A stretch of DNA of 64,000 bases from the NCBI GenBank assembly GCA_902788555.1, contig CADAKQ010000007.1, positions 30,803-94,802 of the forward strand, written 5' to 3'. The stretch's first letter is position 1. Each line of letters begins with the position of its first letter. The notes below the pieces were generated by a model, which worked only from the letters and a program-made list of their open reading frames with translations, did no database searches and was not told the DNA's origin. Positions 35,867 through 44,976 of the stretch are shown piece by piece. This DNA comes from an uncultured Lachnospiraceae bacterium (GTDB lineage Bacteria; Bacillota; Clostridia; Lachnospirales; Lachnospiraceae). Made by a program: the position numbers and the translations under genes.

Positions 35867-37366
35867 ATGGAAGAGTCGAATTCTAAAGAATATGATGATT
35901 TTTTAATTCAAAATACAAAAAAAGTCAATAAATATCTGAATATAGCATTATGGTTCTTTATTATAACGGGGCCTGCAATTGCTTTTGGAATAAAAATCGG
36001 GTTTTATAAAAATATCAGTTACGGAACCTGCTTTAATATTTCTGTGTTTGTTTTTGCTTTGGCACTGATTCATTTTATTATGTTAAGAAAAAATCCAAAA
36101 TCGATTTTAACGGGTATGTTTGCCCTTACTGCTCTTGATGCCTTATTGGTATATATGAATTATTCGCATGTTAATATTTATCTTACATGGTTTCTGGTTC
36201 CTGTATTAAGCCTTTTGTTTGCCAATAAAGTTATATATATTTATTCGGTAACCTTAAATTATGTTTTGATGTTTGCTTCAGTCTGGATAACAGCACCATA
36301 TTATGCTTCGATGAGTTCGTATTATGAAGAACCACTGGATTATTTCAAAGATATAATCGGCGGATTTACCATAGAAACTTTTATTTTGATAGCTGCAACA
36401 TTCGTGATAGTCAGACTTACATCTGATTATTTCAAAGGTCTTTTCAGTCAGTATGATACGATTAAAAAGCATGAAGCGGCAATGAAAGAAAAAATGGACA
36501 TTTTAGATTCTATGTCAGAAATTTATGATAATGTTAATCTTGTTGATTTTGTTGACAATACCGAAATGTCACTTAGAAATTCAGATCAGAAAAAACAGGG
36601 CATTGATATGGAAACTCAATCGCAAACAATTATGAATCAGTCTTTAAGTGAGCATGTTATGCCGGATCAGTTGGAAGATTTTAAGAAGTTTACGAATATT
36701 AAAACAGTACGAGCCCGTTTGTCTCAAAAGAAGATAATAAGTGCGGATTTTATTGATGCTGTTGACGGATGGTTTAGAGCTCAATATATAACGGTTGATT
36801 CGACAATTGACGGTATACCCAACAGAGTGATTTATACGACAAGAAATGTTGACGAAGAAAAAAGGCGTGAGGAACATCTTATCAGAATATCACTGACTGA
36901 TGAAATGACGAGATTGTTCAACAGAAGGTGCTATGAAGAGGATTTGGAGAAATTCAGGCAAGGTCCTTTGGCAGATGATTTTGTTATGTTTTCAGTGGAT
37001 GTAAACGGATTAAAAAAAGTAAATGACACAAAGGGACATGCTGCAGGAGATGAGCTTATTAAGGGGGCTGCCAACTGCCTCACACTTGCAGTCGGTAATA
37101 ACGGTAAAGTCTACAGAACCGGCGGCGATGAATTCATGGCTGTTTTATTTACGGAAAATCCGGAAAAAATACGTGATGAGATTAAAAACAAGGCAGATAA
37201 TTGGCACGGAGTTTATACGGATGAGCTTACTTTGTCCGTTGGTTATGCTGCGGTTTCGGATAATAAAAATTCTACAGTGGATGAGCTTGAACATATTGCG
37301 GATGCCGATATGTATTTAGAAAAAGATAAATATTATAAAGATAAGGGTATAGAAAGAAGAAAATAA
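35867..37366 (+). CDS. Membrane diguanylate cyclase (GGDEF)
   Basis: 499 residues. The N-terminal ~200 residues hold about six membrane helices, followed by a coiled segment and a divergent PAS-like region (about 215-340). The C-terminal GGDEF domain is intact (LTDEMTRLFNRRCYEEDL, DVNGLKKVNDTKGHAAGDELI, YRTGGDEFMAV), so it should make cyclic di-GMP. The product-inhibition RxxD site normally five residues before GGDEF is missing. I chose ATG 35867 after AAGGCGG; a further in-frame start at 35768 lies within the terminator. Signal and output are unknown. Confidence 0.88.
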   Translation: MEESNSKEYDDFLIQNTKKVNKYLNIALWFFIITGPAIAFGIKIGFYKNISYGTCFNISVFVFALALIHFIMLRKNPKSILTGMFALTALDALLVYMNYSHVNIYLTWFLVPVLSLLFANKVIYIYSVTLNYVLMFASVWITAPYYASMSSYYEEPLDYFKDIIGGFTIETFILIAATFVIVRLTSDYFKGLFSQYDTIKKHEAAMKEKMDILDSMSEIYDNVNLVDFVDNTEMSLRNSDQKKQGIDMETQSQTIMNQSLSEHVMPDQLEDFKKFTNIKTVRARLSQKKIISADFIDAVDGWFRAQYITVDSTIDGIPNRVIYTTRNVDEEKRREEHLIRISLTDEMTRLFNRRCYEEDLEKFRQGPLADDFVMFSVDVNGLKKVNDTKGHAAGDELIKGAANCLTLAVGNNGKVYRTGGDEFMAVLFTENPEKIRDEIKNKADNWHGVYTDELTLSVGYAAVSDNKNSTVDELEHIADADMYLEKDKYYKDKGIERRK

Positions 37367-37409
37367 AACAATTTATCAAACTATAAATAATCGGAAACGG
37401 AATGACATT

Positions 37410-38750
37410 ATGAAAAAAACTCAGGACAGATTTGAATATTTGACTACAACGCCGGTACCGAAGCTTATAACTACGCTTGCGGTTCCGACTATAATAAGTA
37501 TGCTTGTAACAGGTATATATAATACCGCTGATACATTTTTTGTGGGTAAGATTTCCACTCAGGCAACGGCTGCGGTTGGACTTGTATTTCCTGTTATGGC
37601 TATAATTCAGGCGTCCGGATTTTTCTGCGGACACGGTTCGGGTAATTATCTGTCTCGTATGCTGGGCGCAGGCAAAAAGGACGAGGCAAATAATATGGCT
37701 TCCACAGGCTTCGCTCTTTCTCTTATTATCGGAGTGATAGTTGCGGCAGTTGGTATAGCTTTGTCACCATATATAGCAAAGGTTATCGGTGCAACCGATT
37801 CAACCATGGAGGACACTTTAAGCTATATGAGAATTATAATGCTTGGTGCACCTTTTATGATGGGACAGTTTGTTATCAATAATCAGTTAAGATTCCAAGG
37901 CAGTGCTATGTTTGCTATGATAGGTCTTATGTGTGGTGCTGTTATAAATATCGTACTTGATCCGCTTCTTATCCTTACCCTTGATATGAAGGTAAAGGGT
38001 GCAGCCATAGCCACTGTGTCCGGACAGATAGCGAGTTTTATAGTTTTACTTATCGGAAGCAGAAGAGGAGAAAATATAAGACTTGCCATACATAATATTC
38101 ACATAAACGGGCATTATTTATATGAGATACTAAATGGTGGCATTCCTTCACTTTTCAGACAGGGACTTGCTGCTGTTGCGACCATGCTTTTAAATCATGC
38201 AGCCGGTGACTTGGGAAATGATGCTGCGATTGCAGGTATGTCGGTTGTTACAAGAGTTATGATGCTTGTATCCTCGGCACTCATCGGTTTTGGTCAGGGT
38301 TATCAGCCGGTTTGCTCCTTTAATTATGGAGCTAATTTAAAAAAACGTGTAAGAGAGGGATATTTCTTTTGTGTAAAGTATGGGACAATATTTTTATTTG
38401 CGGTAGGTGCACTTTGCTTCGTGTTTGCCCCTCAGATTGTAGGTTGGTTCAGAGATGATCCCGATGTTATAGCGGTAGGTAAGGTGGCACTTAGATGTCA
38501 GGCGGCAGTGCTTTTTTTAAATGCGACAACAATTATAACCAACATGATGCTTCAGTCCATTGGAAAGGGCTTTAAGGCCTCGGTTACCGCTTCGGCACGT
38601 AACGGTATATTTTTTATTCCACTGATACTTATACTTCCGAAAGCCTTTGGTCTTCTCGGAGTTGAGATAACACAATCATGTGCGGATGTACTATCTCTTA
38701 TAATTTCAGTTCCGCTTGCATATTCTGAATTAAAGAAGATGAAGGAGTAA
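37410..38750 (+). CDS. MATE-family efflux transporter
   Basis: 446 residues, 12 membrane helices, with the MATE opening pattern (VPKLITTLAVPTIISMLVTGIYNTADTFFVG) and the repeat-type half boundary (GGIPSLFRQGLAAVATMLLN). Members export drugs or metabolites with Na+ or H+. It lies 43 bp after the diguanylate cyclase with no terminator between, so they may be co-transcribed. The substrate cannot be told from sequence. Confidence 0.92.
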   Translation: MKKTQDRFEYLTTTPVPKLITTLAVPTIISMLVTGIYNTADTFFVGKISTQATAAVGLVFPVMAIIQASGFFCGHGSGNYLSRMLGAGKKDEANNMASTGFALSLIIGVIVAAVGIALSPYIAKVIGATDSTMEDTLSYMRIIMLGAPFMMGQFVINNQLRFQGSAMFAMIGLMCGAVINIVLDPLLILTLDMKVKGAAIATVSGQIASFIVLLIGSRRGENIRLAIHNIHINGHYLYEILNGGIPSLFRQGLAAVATMLLNHAAGDLGNDAAIAGMSVVTRVMMLVSSALIGFGQGYQPVCSFNYGANLKKRVREGYFFCVKYGTIFLFAVGALCFVFAPQIVGWFRDDPDVIAVGKVALRCQAAVLFLNATTIITNMMLQSIGKGFKASVTASARNGIFFIPLILILPKAFGLLGVEITQSCADVLSLIISVPLAYSELKKMKE

Positions 38751-38783
38751 TTCATAAATTTGATAGAAAAAGTAAAATTATAC

Positions 38784-38812
38784 TTGACATTTCCGGTAAA
38801 GACCTTTATACT
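38784..38812 (+). promoter_or_regulatory. Promoter of the tRNA-Val/tRNA-Met pair
   Basis: TTGACA (38784-38789), 17 bp, TATACT (38807-38812), 24 bp before tRNA-Val. Confidence 0.85.
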
Positions 38813-38835
38813 AACTAAGGTGTTTGAAAGCACAT

Positions 38836-38908
38836 GGGATCTTAGCTCAGCTGGGAGAGCATCTGCCTTACAAGCAGAGGGTCACAGGTTCGAGCCCTGT
38901 AGGTCCCA
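38836..38908 (+). tRNA. tRNA-Val (UAC)
   Basis: Acceptor arms GGGATCT and AGGTCCC pair with one G-U; the loop CTTACAA gives UAC. Confidence 0.96.
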
Positions 38909-39002
38909 TTTTAATGCATATGTTCGTGTATGGGCTTTTTTGTTTAAGCCGGATGCGAGCGATGCTATGGGTAGGATTAGTCTACTCAACTTAACTTAAT
39001 AT

Positions 39003-39076
39003 GGCGGGATAGCTCAGTTGGCTAGAGCACATGGTTCATACCCATGGTGTCGAGGGTTCAAATCCCCCTCCCGCTA
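39003..39076 (+). tRNA. tRNA-Met (CAU), elongator type
   Basis: Acceptor arms GGCGGGA and TCCCGCT; the loop TTCATAC gives CAU. The first pair is G-U rather than the C-A mismatch of initiator tRNA, and the anticodon stem lacks the three G-C pairs of initiators, so this is the elongator. Confidence 0.9.
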
Positions 39077-39080
39077 CTGA

Positions 39081-39110
39081 AAAATCACTTTTTTGAAAGT
39101 GATTTTTTTA
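39081..39110 (+). terminator. Terminator after tRNA-Met
   Basis: AATCACTTT pairs with AAAGTGATT across a 4-nt loop, with A-run before and seven T after. Confidence 0.88.
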
Positions 39111-39134
39111 CTTTTGAAAGATTGGAGCTTAAAA

Positions 39135-39704
39135 ATGAGAATAGGTACAGGCTATGATGTTCACAGATTGGTAGAAGGTAGAAAGCTGATAATTGGAGGA
39201 GTTGATATACCCTATGAAAAAGGCTTGCTTGGTCATTCCGATGCCGATGTATTGCTTCATGCTATTATGGATGCAATTTTAGGTGCAGCGGCTCTTGGCG
39301 ATATAGGAAAACATTTTCCTGATACGGATGAAAAATATAAGGGTGCTGACAGCATTATGCTTTTAAAAGAAGTAGCACGCATGATAGATAAGGAAAATAT
39401 GCTAATTGGCAATATTGATGCGACTATAATAGCACAGGCACCAAAGCTTAGACCGTATATTGATGATATGAGAAAAAATATAGCAGATGCACTTTCTGTT
39501 GATATTAGTCAGGTTAATATTAAGGCAACAACAGAAGAAAAACTCGGTTTTACGGGAGAAGGACTTGGCATAAGTGCACAGGCTGTATGCCTTCTTGAAA
39601 CAGTTAATAATTTTGATTATAGAATTAGTAGTGAAGTAAATGCTTTTGCAGACTTTCGGTGTGGCGGATGCGGTGGATGTCCGATAAGAAATAAAAATAA
39701 TTAA
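39135..39704 (+). CDS. ispF: 2-C-methyl-D-erythritol 2,4-cyclodiphosphate synthase with Cys-rich tail
   Basis: 189 residues. The first ~156 are a complete IspF of the MEP isoprenoid pathway: metal ligands Asp and His in [34 protein letters not shown] and [15 protein letters not shown]. About 33 extra residues follow, ending with Cys176-x2-Cys179-x2-Cys182 ([12 protein letters not shown]). ATG 39135 is chosen after TTGGAG; an in-frame start at 39093 lies in the terminator. No ispD is adjacent, so it is not the bifunctional IspDF. Confidence 0.94.
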   Translation: MRIGTGYDVHRLVEGRKLIIGGVDIPYEKGLLGHSDADVLLHAIMDAILGAAALGDIGKHFPDTDEKYKGADSIMLLKEVARMIDKENMLIGNIDATIIAQAPKLRPYIDDMRKNIADALSVDISQVNIKATTEEKLGFTGEGLGISAQAVCLLETVNNFDYRISSEVNAFADFRCGGCGGCPIRNKNN

Positions 39705-39724
39705 GAGGTTTAACGCAAGAATTG

Positions 39725-41062
39725 ATGAAATCTGATAATAAAAGTAAAGTTAAAAAATTTATTGTTACTGCTTTGCTTTTGGTTGTTATAATACCATTGG
39801 CAGTTTTTATCGGATTAAGCTTAAAAAAGAATAATAATAAAGATATTCAATATAAAGGTGATATTGTTTCGGATGAATTCGTAAAAGAGACAACTTCATT
39901 GACGAGTCAGGATACTTCTGATTTGACGGAACAAACGCAAAATATGTCTGATTCGGAGGAAGAGGCAGAAACAGTTTTGGAATCTGATATTGATCCGGCA
40001 ATTACTTATGCTGACGAAATGCTTGCAGGTATGAGCCTGCATGAAAAAATATGTCAGATGTTTATTGTTACACCTGAAGCTGCAAGCGGATATAATGTTG
40101 TAACGTATATTGATGAAAAGCAAAAGAAAGCTTTGTCGGATTATCCGGTTTGCGGATATATATTTTTTGCACAGAATTTAAATAATAAAGAGCAGACATA
40201 TGATATGCTTGCAACAGTTAAACAATATGCAGAAGAATATAATGATATACCTTTTTTTACATGTGTTGATGAGGAAGGCGGAAAGGTTTCAAGATGTGCA
40301 AAAATGCTGGGAACAACGAGCTTTAGTCCTATGTATGATTATCGTGAGGATGGAGAAGGTAAGGCTTATTATAATGCTTATGTAATTGCCGAGGATATAT
40401 CAGAGCTCGGATTTAATCTTGATTTTGCCCCTGTTGCGGACATTTGGTCAAACACCTCAAATTCCGTGATAGGAAAAAGAGCTTACAGCGATAATTACGA
40501 AGAAGGGGCAAGACTTATCGCTTCGGCTGTAAAGGGGTTTAATGACGGTGGTGTGATATGCTGCCTGAAGCATTTTCCGGGTCATGGTGATACTGCCGGA
40601 GATAGTCATAATAAAGCTGTATATCTGAATAAATCATTATCGGAACTTGCCAATCAGGAATATCTCCCTTTTTTGTCGGGAATAGATGCAGGTGCAGGGA
40701 TGGTTATGATAGGACATCTTTATTTATCTGATGAAGATATTACATCTGAAGCGGATGAGCTCCCTGCTTCACTAAATTATAAAGTCATTACGGGAGAATT
40801 AAGGAACAAGCTGGGATATAACGGCGTTGTTATAACGGATTCACTTAGTATGGGAGCGATAACCGGATATTTTACAAGTGATGAAGCGGCTAAGCTCTCG
40901 GTTTTGGCGGGAGCGGATATTTTACTTATGCCTGAGGATTTTTCTCTCGCTGTTACAACACTTGAAGAAGCAGTAGAAAAAAATGAGATATCCGAAAAGA
41001 GAATAGATGAAAGTGTAAGAAGAATTCTTATATTAAAGTATAATTATTTACAAAGAAAGTAA
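39725..41062 (+). CDS. Membrane-anchored GH3 beta-N-acetylglucosaminidase-like hydrolase
   Basis: 445 residues. One N-terminal hydrophobic segment (about 12-33), an acidic Ser/Thr linker, then a glycoside hydrolase 3 domain of NagZ type: VDEEGGKVSR, KHFPGHGDTAGDSH (Asp-His acid/base loop) and ITDSLSMGAI with the catalytic Asp. It probably trims GlcNAc from peptidoglycan fragments outside the cell. The ribosome site is weak (AAGAGG about 14 bp away), so the exact start (TTG 39722 or ATG 39725) is uncertain. Confidence 0.88.
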   Translation: MKSDNKSKVKKFIVTALLLVVIIPLAVFIGLSLKKNNNKDIQYKGDIVSDEFVKETTSLTSQDTSDLTEQTQNMSDSEEEAETVLESDIDPAITYADEMLAGMSLHEKICQMFIVTPEAASGYNVVTYIDEKQKKALSDYPVCGYIFFAQNLNNKEQTYDMLATVKQYAEEYNDIPFFTCVDEEGGKVSRCAKMLGTTSFSPMYDYREDGEGKAYYNAYVIAEDISELGFNLDFAPVADIWSNTSNSVIGKRAYSDNYEEGARLIASAVKGFNDGGVICCLKHFPGHGDTAGDSHNKAVYLNKSLSELANQEYLPFLSGIDAGAGMVMIGHLYLSDEDITSEADELPASLNYKVITGELRNKLGYNGVVITDSLSMGAITGYFTSDEAAKLSVLAGADILLMPEDFSLAVTTLEEAVEKNEISEKRIDESVRRILILKYNYLQRK

Positions 41063-41124
41063 AAACCTTGAAGTAGGGAAAATTATTAAATGATAATTTA
41101 TTTCAATTTAAGGTTTTTATTTTT
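41061..41124 (+). terminator. Intrinsic terminator
   Basis: AAAAACCTT (41061-41069) pairs with AAGGTTTTT (41110-41118), with an inner AATTATTaaaTGATAATT hairpin and an ATTTTT tail. It overlaps the stop codon of the GH3 gene. Confidence 0.7.
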
Positions 41125-41223
41125 GTTTACTTATGATATAATGCCAAATAGTGAGTCTGCATATGGGTTTATGCAGATAATAGATATTAATTAAGGCAAT
41201 ATTTTTGAATGGAGGATGCTTTT

Positions 41224-42048
41224 GTGTATAAGATTGTAAAAAAAGAAGTATTGAACCGTGATGTTATTCTGTTAGAGGTTGAAGCACCTTATGTATCTGC
41301 AAGATGTGAGGCGGGTCAGTTTGTAATTGTAAGAATGGGAGAGGATGGAGAAAGAATTCCGCTTACCATAGCTGATTTTGACAGAGAAAAAAATACGGTT
41401 ACAGTCGTTATTCAGATGATAGGTTATTCTACAAAGCTTATGGGTAAACTTGAAGAAGGAGATTACTTTGATGATTTTGTAGGTCCTTTAGGCCAGCCGG
41501 CTCCGCTTGATGAAAAGTGGGAAAGAGTAGTGGGTGTGGCCGGAGGATTGGGAGCAGCTCCATTGTATCCACAGCTCAGAAAGCTTGCCGAGATGGGTGT
41601 TAAGGTCGATGTTATAATAGGAGGACGTTCTGCCGAATATGTAATATTTGCCGATAAATTCAGAGAATTTTGCGACAATGTCTACATAATGACAGATGAC
41701 GGCTCACTTGGTGATAAAGGCTTTGGAGTTGATAAATTAAAGGAACTTGTTGCGAATGGAGAAAAATATGACCACGCTATAGCGATAGGTCCTCTTATTA
41801 TGATGAAGTTTGTTGTTCTTGCAACAAAGGAGATGAATCTTCCGACAGCAGTTTCGTTAAATCCTATCATGATTGACGGAACAGGTATGTGTGGCGGATG
41901 CAGAGTGACAGTTGGTGGAGAAACAAAATTTGCTTGTGTCGATGGACCGGATTTTGACGGCTTTTTAGTGGATTTCGATGAATGTATAAAAAGACAAGCT
42001 TTCTTTAAAGAAGAAGAACACGAATGTATGATGAAGATAGGAGAATAG
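41224..42048 (+). CDS. nfnA: NfnA / sulfide dehydrogenase-like FAD-[2Fe-2S] subunit
   Basis: 274 residues: FAD-binding (FVIVRMGEDGERIPLTI), NAD-binding (VVGVAGGLGAAPLYPQL) and C-terminal [2Fe-2S] cysteines (GTGMCGGCRVTVGGETKFACVDGP). With the next gene it makes the NADH-dependent ferredoxin:NADP+ oxidoreductase Nfn, an electron-bifurcating enzyme that links ferredoxin, NADH and NADPH pools. GTG 41224 is chosen because GGAGG (41211-41215) lies 8 bp upstream; ATG 41209 overlaps that site. It resembles PyrK, but the partner gene decides the call. Confidence 0.88.
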   Translation: MYKIVKKEVLNRDVILLEVEAPYVSARCEAGQFVIVRMGEDGERIPLTIADFDREKNTVTVVIQMIGYSTKLMGKLEEGDYFDDFVGPLGQPAPLDEKWERVVGVAGGLGAAPLYPQLRKLAEMGVKVDVIIGGRSAEYVIFADKFREFCDNVYIMTDDGSLGDKGFGVDKLKELVANGEKYDHAIAIGPLIMMKFVVLATKEMNLPTAVSLNPIMIDGTGMCGGCRVTVGGETKFACVDGPDFDGFLVDFDECIKRQAFFKEEEHECMMKIGE

Positions 42049-42052
42049 GAAT

Positions 42053-43441
42053 ATGCCAAATATGAGTATGACCAAGGTTCCAATGCCTGAGCAGGAGCCT
42101 GATGTAAGAAATAAAAACTTTGAAGAGGTTGCAACAGGCTATACAAAAGAGATGGCTATAGAGGAAGCAACCAGATGTCTTAATTGTAAGCATAAGCCGT
42201 GTGTAAGTGGCTGCCCTGTAAATGTTCCTATTCCGGAATTTATAGAAGCTGTTGTTGCAGGAGATTTTGACAAGGCTTATGAAGTAATAACCAGTGAAAA
42301 TGCACTTCCTGCAATTTGTGGACGTGTATGTCCTCAGGAAAATCAGTGTGAAGGAAAGTGTGTAAGAGGAATAAAGGGCGAATCTGTATCTATCGGTCGT
42401 TTAGAGAGGTTTGTTGCTGATTACCATATGGCACAGGGAATTAAGTCAAATCCGGATATAAAGAAAAACGGAATAAGGGTTGCAGTGGTAGGTTCAGGTC
42501 CTGCCGGAATTACCTGTGCAGGTGAGCTTGCAAAAAAAGGCTATGATGTAACCATATTTGAGGCTTTGCATAAGGCAGGTGGAGTTTTAAGCTATGGTAT
42601 TCCGGAATTCAGACTTCCGAAGTCGCTTGTGGCAAAGGAGCTTGAAAATGTTACAGACCTTGGTGTAACCATAGAAACGAATGTGGTTGTCGGACGTTCG
42701 ATTACGGTTGACGAGTTATTTGAAAAGGGCTTTAAGGCAGTATTCCTCGGAACAGGTGCAGGACTTCCGAATTTCTTAAGGATACCGGGAGAAAATCTTC
42801 TCGGGGTTTACTCTGCAAATGAATTTCTTACAAGAGTTAATCTTATGAAGGGCTATAAGAAGGGTGAGGTACCGACTCCTGTTAAGGTTGGTAAGAACGT
42901 TGCTGTTGTTGGAGCAGGTAATGTGGCTATGGATGCTGCAAGAACTGCAAAGAGACTCGGGGCTGAAAATGTTTACATAATTTATAGAAGAAGCGAAGAG
43001 GAGATCCCTGCAAGAGCTGAAGAGGTTGAGCATGCTAAGGAAGAGGGAGTTATCTTTAAGCTTTTGAATAATCCTGCAAAGATAATAGGTGAAGATGGAT
43101 GGGTTAAGGGCATTGAGGTAATTAAGCAGCAGCTTGGTGAACCGGATGCATCCGGAAGAAGAAGACCTGAGCCTATTGAAGGTTCTAATTATGTTATAGA
43201 TGTTGAAACAGTTGTTATTGCTATAGGTCAGTCACCTAATCCGCTTATAAGACAGACTACTGAAGGACTTGAGACCGAGAAGTGGGGCGGAATTATTGTA
43301 AATGAAGAAACTAATGAGAGCACAAGAAAGAATGTCTATGCCGGAGGAGATGCCGTTACGGGTGCAGCAACGGTTATTCTTGCGATGGGTGCAGGAAAGA
43401 AGGCTGCAAAGGCTATAGATGAGTCCTTTCAAAATGATTAA
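42053..43441 (+). CDS. nfnB: NfnB / glutamate synthase small-subunit-like oxidoreductase
   Basis: 462 residues: N-terminal Fe-S region (RCLNCKHKPCVSGCPVNV, ICGRVCPQENQCEGKCVRG), an FAD-binding Rossmann fold (VAVVGSGPAGITCAGELAKKGYDVTIFEA) and an NADP-binding fold (NVAVVGAGNVAMDAARTAKRLGA). Together with NfnA it carries the second FAD and two [4Fe-4S] clusters of the bifurcating Nfn complex. It begins 4 bp after nfnA. Alternative naming as gltA/sudA homologue is common, but pairing with NfnA favours Nfn. Ferredoxin reduced by the Bcd-Etf reaction at 59-62 kb is a likely electron source. Confidence 0.9.
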   Translation: MPNMSMTKVPMPEQEPDVRNKNFEEVATGYTKEMAIEEATRCLNCKHKPCVSGCPVNVPIPEFIEAVVAGDFDKAYEVITSENALPAICGRVCPQENQCEGKCVRGIKGESVSIGRLERFVADYHMAQGIKSNPDIKKNGIRVAVVGSGPAGITCAGELAKKGYDVTIFEALHKAGGVLSYGIPEFRLPKSLVAKELENVTDLGVTIETNVVVGRSITVDELFEKGFKAVFLGTGAGLPNFLRIPGENLLGVYSANEFLTRVNLMKGYKKGEVPTPVKVGKNVAVVGAGNVAMDAARTAKRLGAENVYIIYRRSEEEIPARAEEVEHAKEEGVIFKLLNNPAKIIGEDGWVKGIEVIKQQLGEPDASGRRRPEPIEGSNYVIDVETVVIAIGQSPNPLIRQTTEGLETEKWGGIIVNEETNESTRKNVYAGGDAVTGAATVILAMGAGKKAAKAIDESFQND

Positions 43442-43455
43442 GGTCAGGTTATAAA

Positions 43456-43965
43456 ATGGATAATTATACAGAGCAGATAGTTAATTCAAAACCGGGAGCA
43501 AAGCAGCTTTTGCTTTTTACGGGAGCGATTATTTTTACTGCATTTGGTGTTTTTACCTTATTATTTATAAGCTTTAGTACAGGTGCTATGCTGATTATTT
43601 TGGGTGGAATAGGCATTTATTTTGCAAAGCTTGGTATGTCATTTGAATATGAATATATTTTTACAAATGGAGATTTTGAGGTTGCAAAGATAATAGCAAA
43701 ATCATCCAGAAAAAATGTATGTGAAATTCATGAGGGAGATATAAAAAGAATTCTTCCGTATAATTCGGAAAAATTTCAAAATGAGCTGGATATAAATGAC
43801 AAAATGACAGTAAAGGATTTTTCCTCAAAAGAAGAACAAGGGAGAGCAGATTGCTTTGCTTTTATAAAAAACGATAATGGCAGGGACTTGGCAGTAATAC
43901 TTGAATTAAATGATAAAAATAAGGATTATATAAAATCGACTTATAAAAATAAGCTTGAATATTAA
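43456..43965 (+). CDS. Small membrane protein of unknown function
   Basis: 169 residues with two hydrophobic segments (about 18-40 and 44-60) and a soluble C-terminal beta-rich part (YEYIFTNGDFEVAKIIAKSSRKNVCEIHEGDIKRI ...) that looks PH-like. It may belong to an uncharacterised Lachnospiraceae family; I cannot confirm. It is 14 bp after nfnB and is followed by a strong terminator. Confidence 0.65.
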   Translation: MDNYTEQIVNSKPGAKQLLLFTGAIIFTAFGVFTLLFISFSTGAMLIILGGIGIYFAKLGMSFEYEYIFTNGDFEVAKIIAKSSRKNVCEIHEGDIKRILPYNSEKFQNELDINDKMTVKDFSSKEEQGRADCFAFIKNDNGRDLAVILELNDKNKDYIKSTYKNKLEY

Positions 43966-44007
43966 AAAATACCTCATATCAGAAAAAGCTGATATGAGGT
44001 ATTTTTT
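43965..44007 (+). terminator. Strong bidirectional terminator
   Basis: A perfect 18-bp stem, AAAAATACCTCATATCAG with its complement, closed by a 6-nt loop and followed by a T-run. Confidence 0.93.
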
Positions 44008-44070
44008 TTGAGTGAATAAAAATAGAAAACGGCAATAAAATAATAGTATAAATGGAGTTGGATATATAAT

Positions 44071-44532
44071 ATGAACATAATTAAAAAATCAAATATAAGA
44101 TTAGCGGTTGTAAAATATATAAATATGCTTGTTTTATGGATAACAGGAGGTTTGTTTTATTTTTATCTGGAGATAGCATTTAGAAATTATTCGCATTATT
44201 CAATGATATTATGTGGCGGAACATGCTTTTTGATTGTCGGGATGATAGGAGATTATATTCTTGAAAAAGAAAAAAATATAATTAAGGCTTTAATACTTAT
44301 TATGTTTTTCGGAGCACTGACTATAACGACACTTGAATTGTTTACAGGTATAATAGTAAACATAATTTTTGATATGAGAGTATGGAATTATTCAGATATG
44401 AAATATAATGTATACGGACAAATATGTTTTTATTATACAATGCTTTGGGCACTGTTAAGTCTGCTATGCGTATATGTCACAAGGCTGATGGAAGAATGTA
44501 TATTTGAGATAAATAAACCGGACCTGAGATGA
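44071..44532 (+). CDS. Membrane protein of the putative CmpB-like permease family
   Basis: 153 residues, four hydrophobic segments. The pattern MRVWNYSDMKYNVYGQICFYYTMLWALLS matches the family annotated as putative ABC transporter permease (ABC_trans_CmpB), abundant in Firmicutes and without proven function. No ABC ATPase is adjacent, so transport is unproved. The stop codon lies in the loop of the hairpin at 44517-44542. Confidence 0.7.
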   Translation: MNIIKKSNIRLAVVKYINMLVLWITGGLFYFYLEIAFRNYSHYSMILCGGTCFLIVGMIGDYILEKEKNIIKALILIMFFGALTITTLELFTGIIVNIIFDMRVWNYSDMKYNVYGQICFYYTMLWALLSLLCVYVTRLMEECIFEINKPDLR

Positions 44533-44542
44533 CAGGTCCGGT
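44517..44542 (-). terminator. Terminator of the small minus-strand gene
   Basis: A perfect 10-bp stem ACCGGACCTG/CAGGTCCGGT with a 6-nt loop. Read on the - strand it is followed by TTTATTT, so it best serves the gene at 44563-44796. On the + strand no T-run follows. Confidence 0.75.
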
Positions 44543-44562
44543 CTAAGATAAACTATGTAATT

Positions 44563-44796
44563 TTACGGCTCTAACGGAGTCATTTTAAGACCTTTATACA
44601 TCTTAGTATATAAGCTTTTCTCATCCTGATATAACATATAACCACGCGGACCGTCTTTAACAACATATGCATACTTATTTTTCTGCACATTCATATATAA
44701 AACCTCGTCTACATTAAGCTCCTTAGCCTTCGCTTTAGCAGTGTACACGTTAAGCGGCTCTAACTTGAATTTTTTTACAGCCTGATCAACTGTCAT
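44563..44796 (-). CDS. Small orphan protein
   Basis: 77 residues, basic, with a helix-turn-like start (TVDQAVKKFKLEPLNVYTAKAKAKELNVDEV) and a strand-rich end (KYAYVVKDGPRGYMLYQD). GGGAGGTAAT precedes the ATG. It has its own terminator and a 180-bp AT-rich upstream region, so it is an independent transcription unit. No family is recognised. Confidence 0.6.
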   Translation of the reverse strand: MTVDQAVKKFKLEPLNVYTAKAKAKELNVDEVLYMNVQKNKYAYVVKDGPRGYMLYQDEKSLYTKMYKGLKMTPLEP

Positions 44797-44976
44797 GATT
44801 ATTACCTCCCTGAAAGTAACTGATTTAATACTTGATAATAATTATACAAATGAATATAATTATTATTAAATATTATAATGCATTCTATTCTAAAGATAGT
44901 ATATGGTATATTATTTACAAAGTCAATTGCAAAATGAAAAATAAAACAAATTTTTTTAATAAATAAGGAAAAAAAT

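Noticed and set aside
38760-38999. 79-codon frame covering tRNA-Val
   Set aside because: It reads through the tRNA and its promoter; the tRNA is certain.
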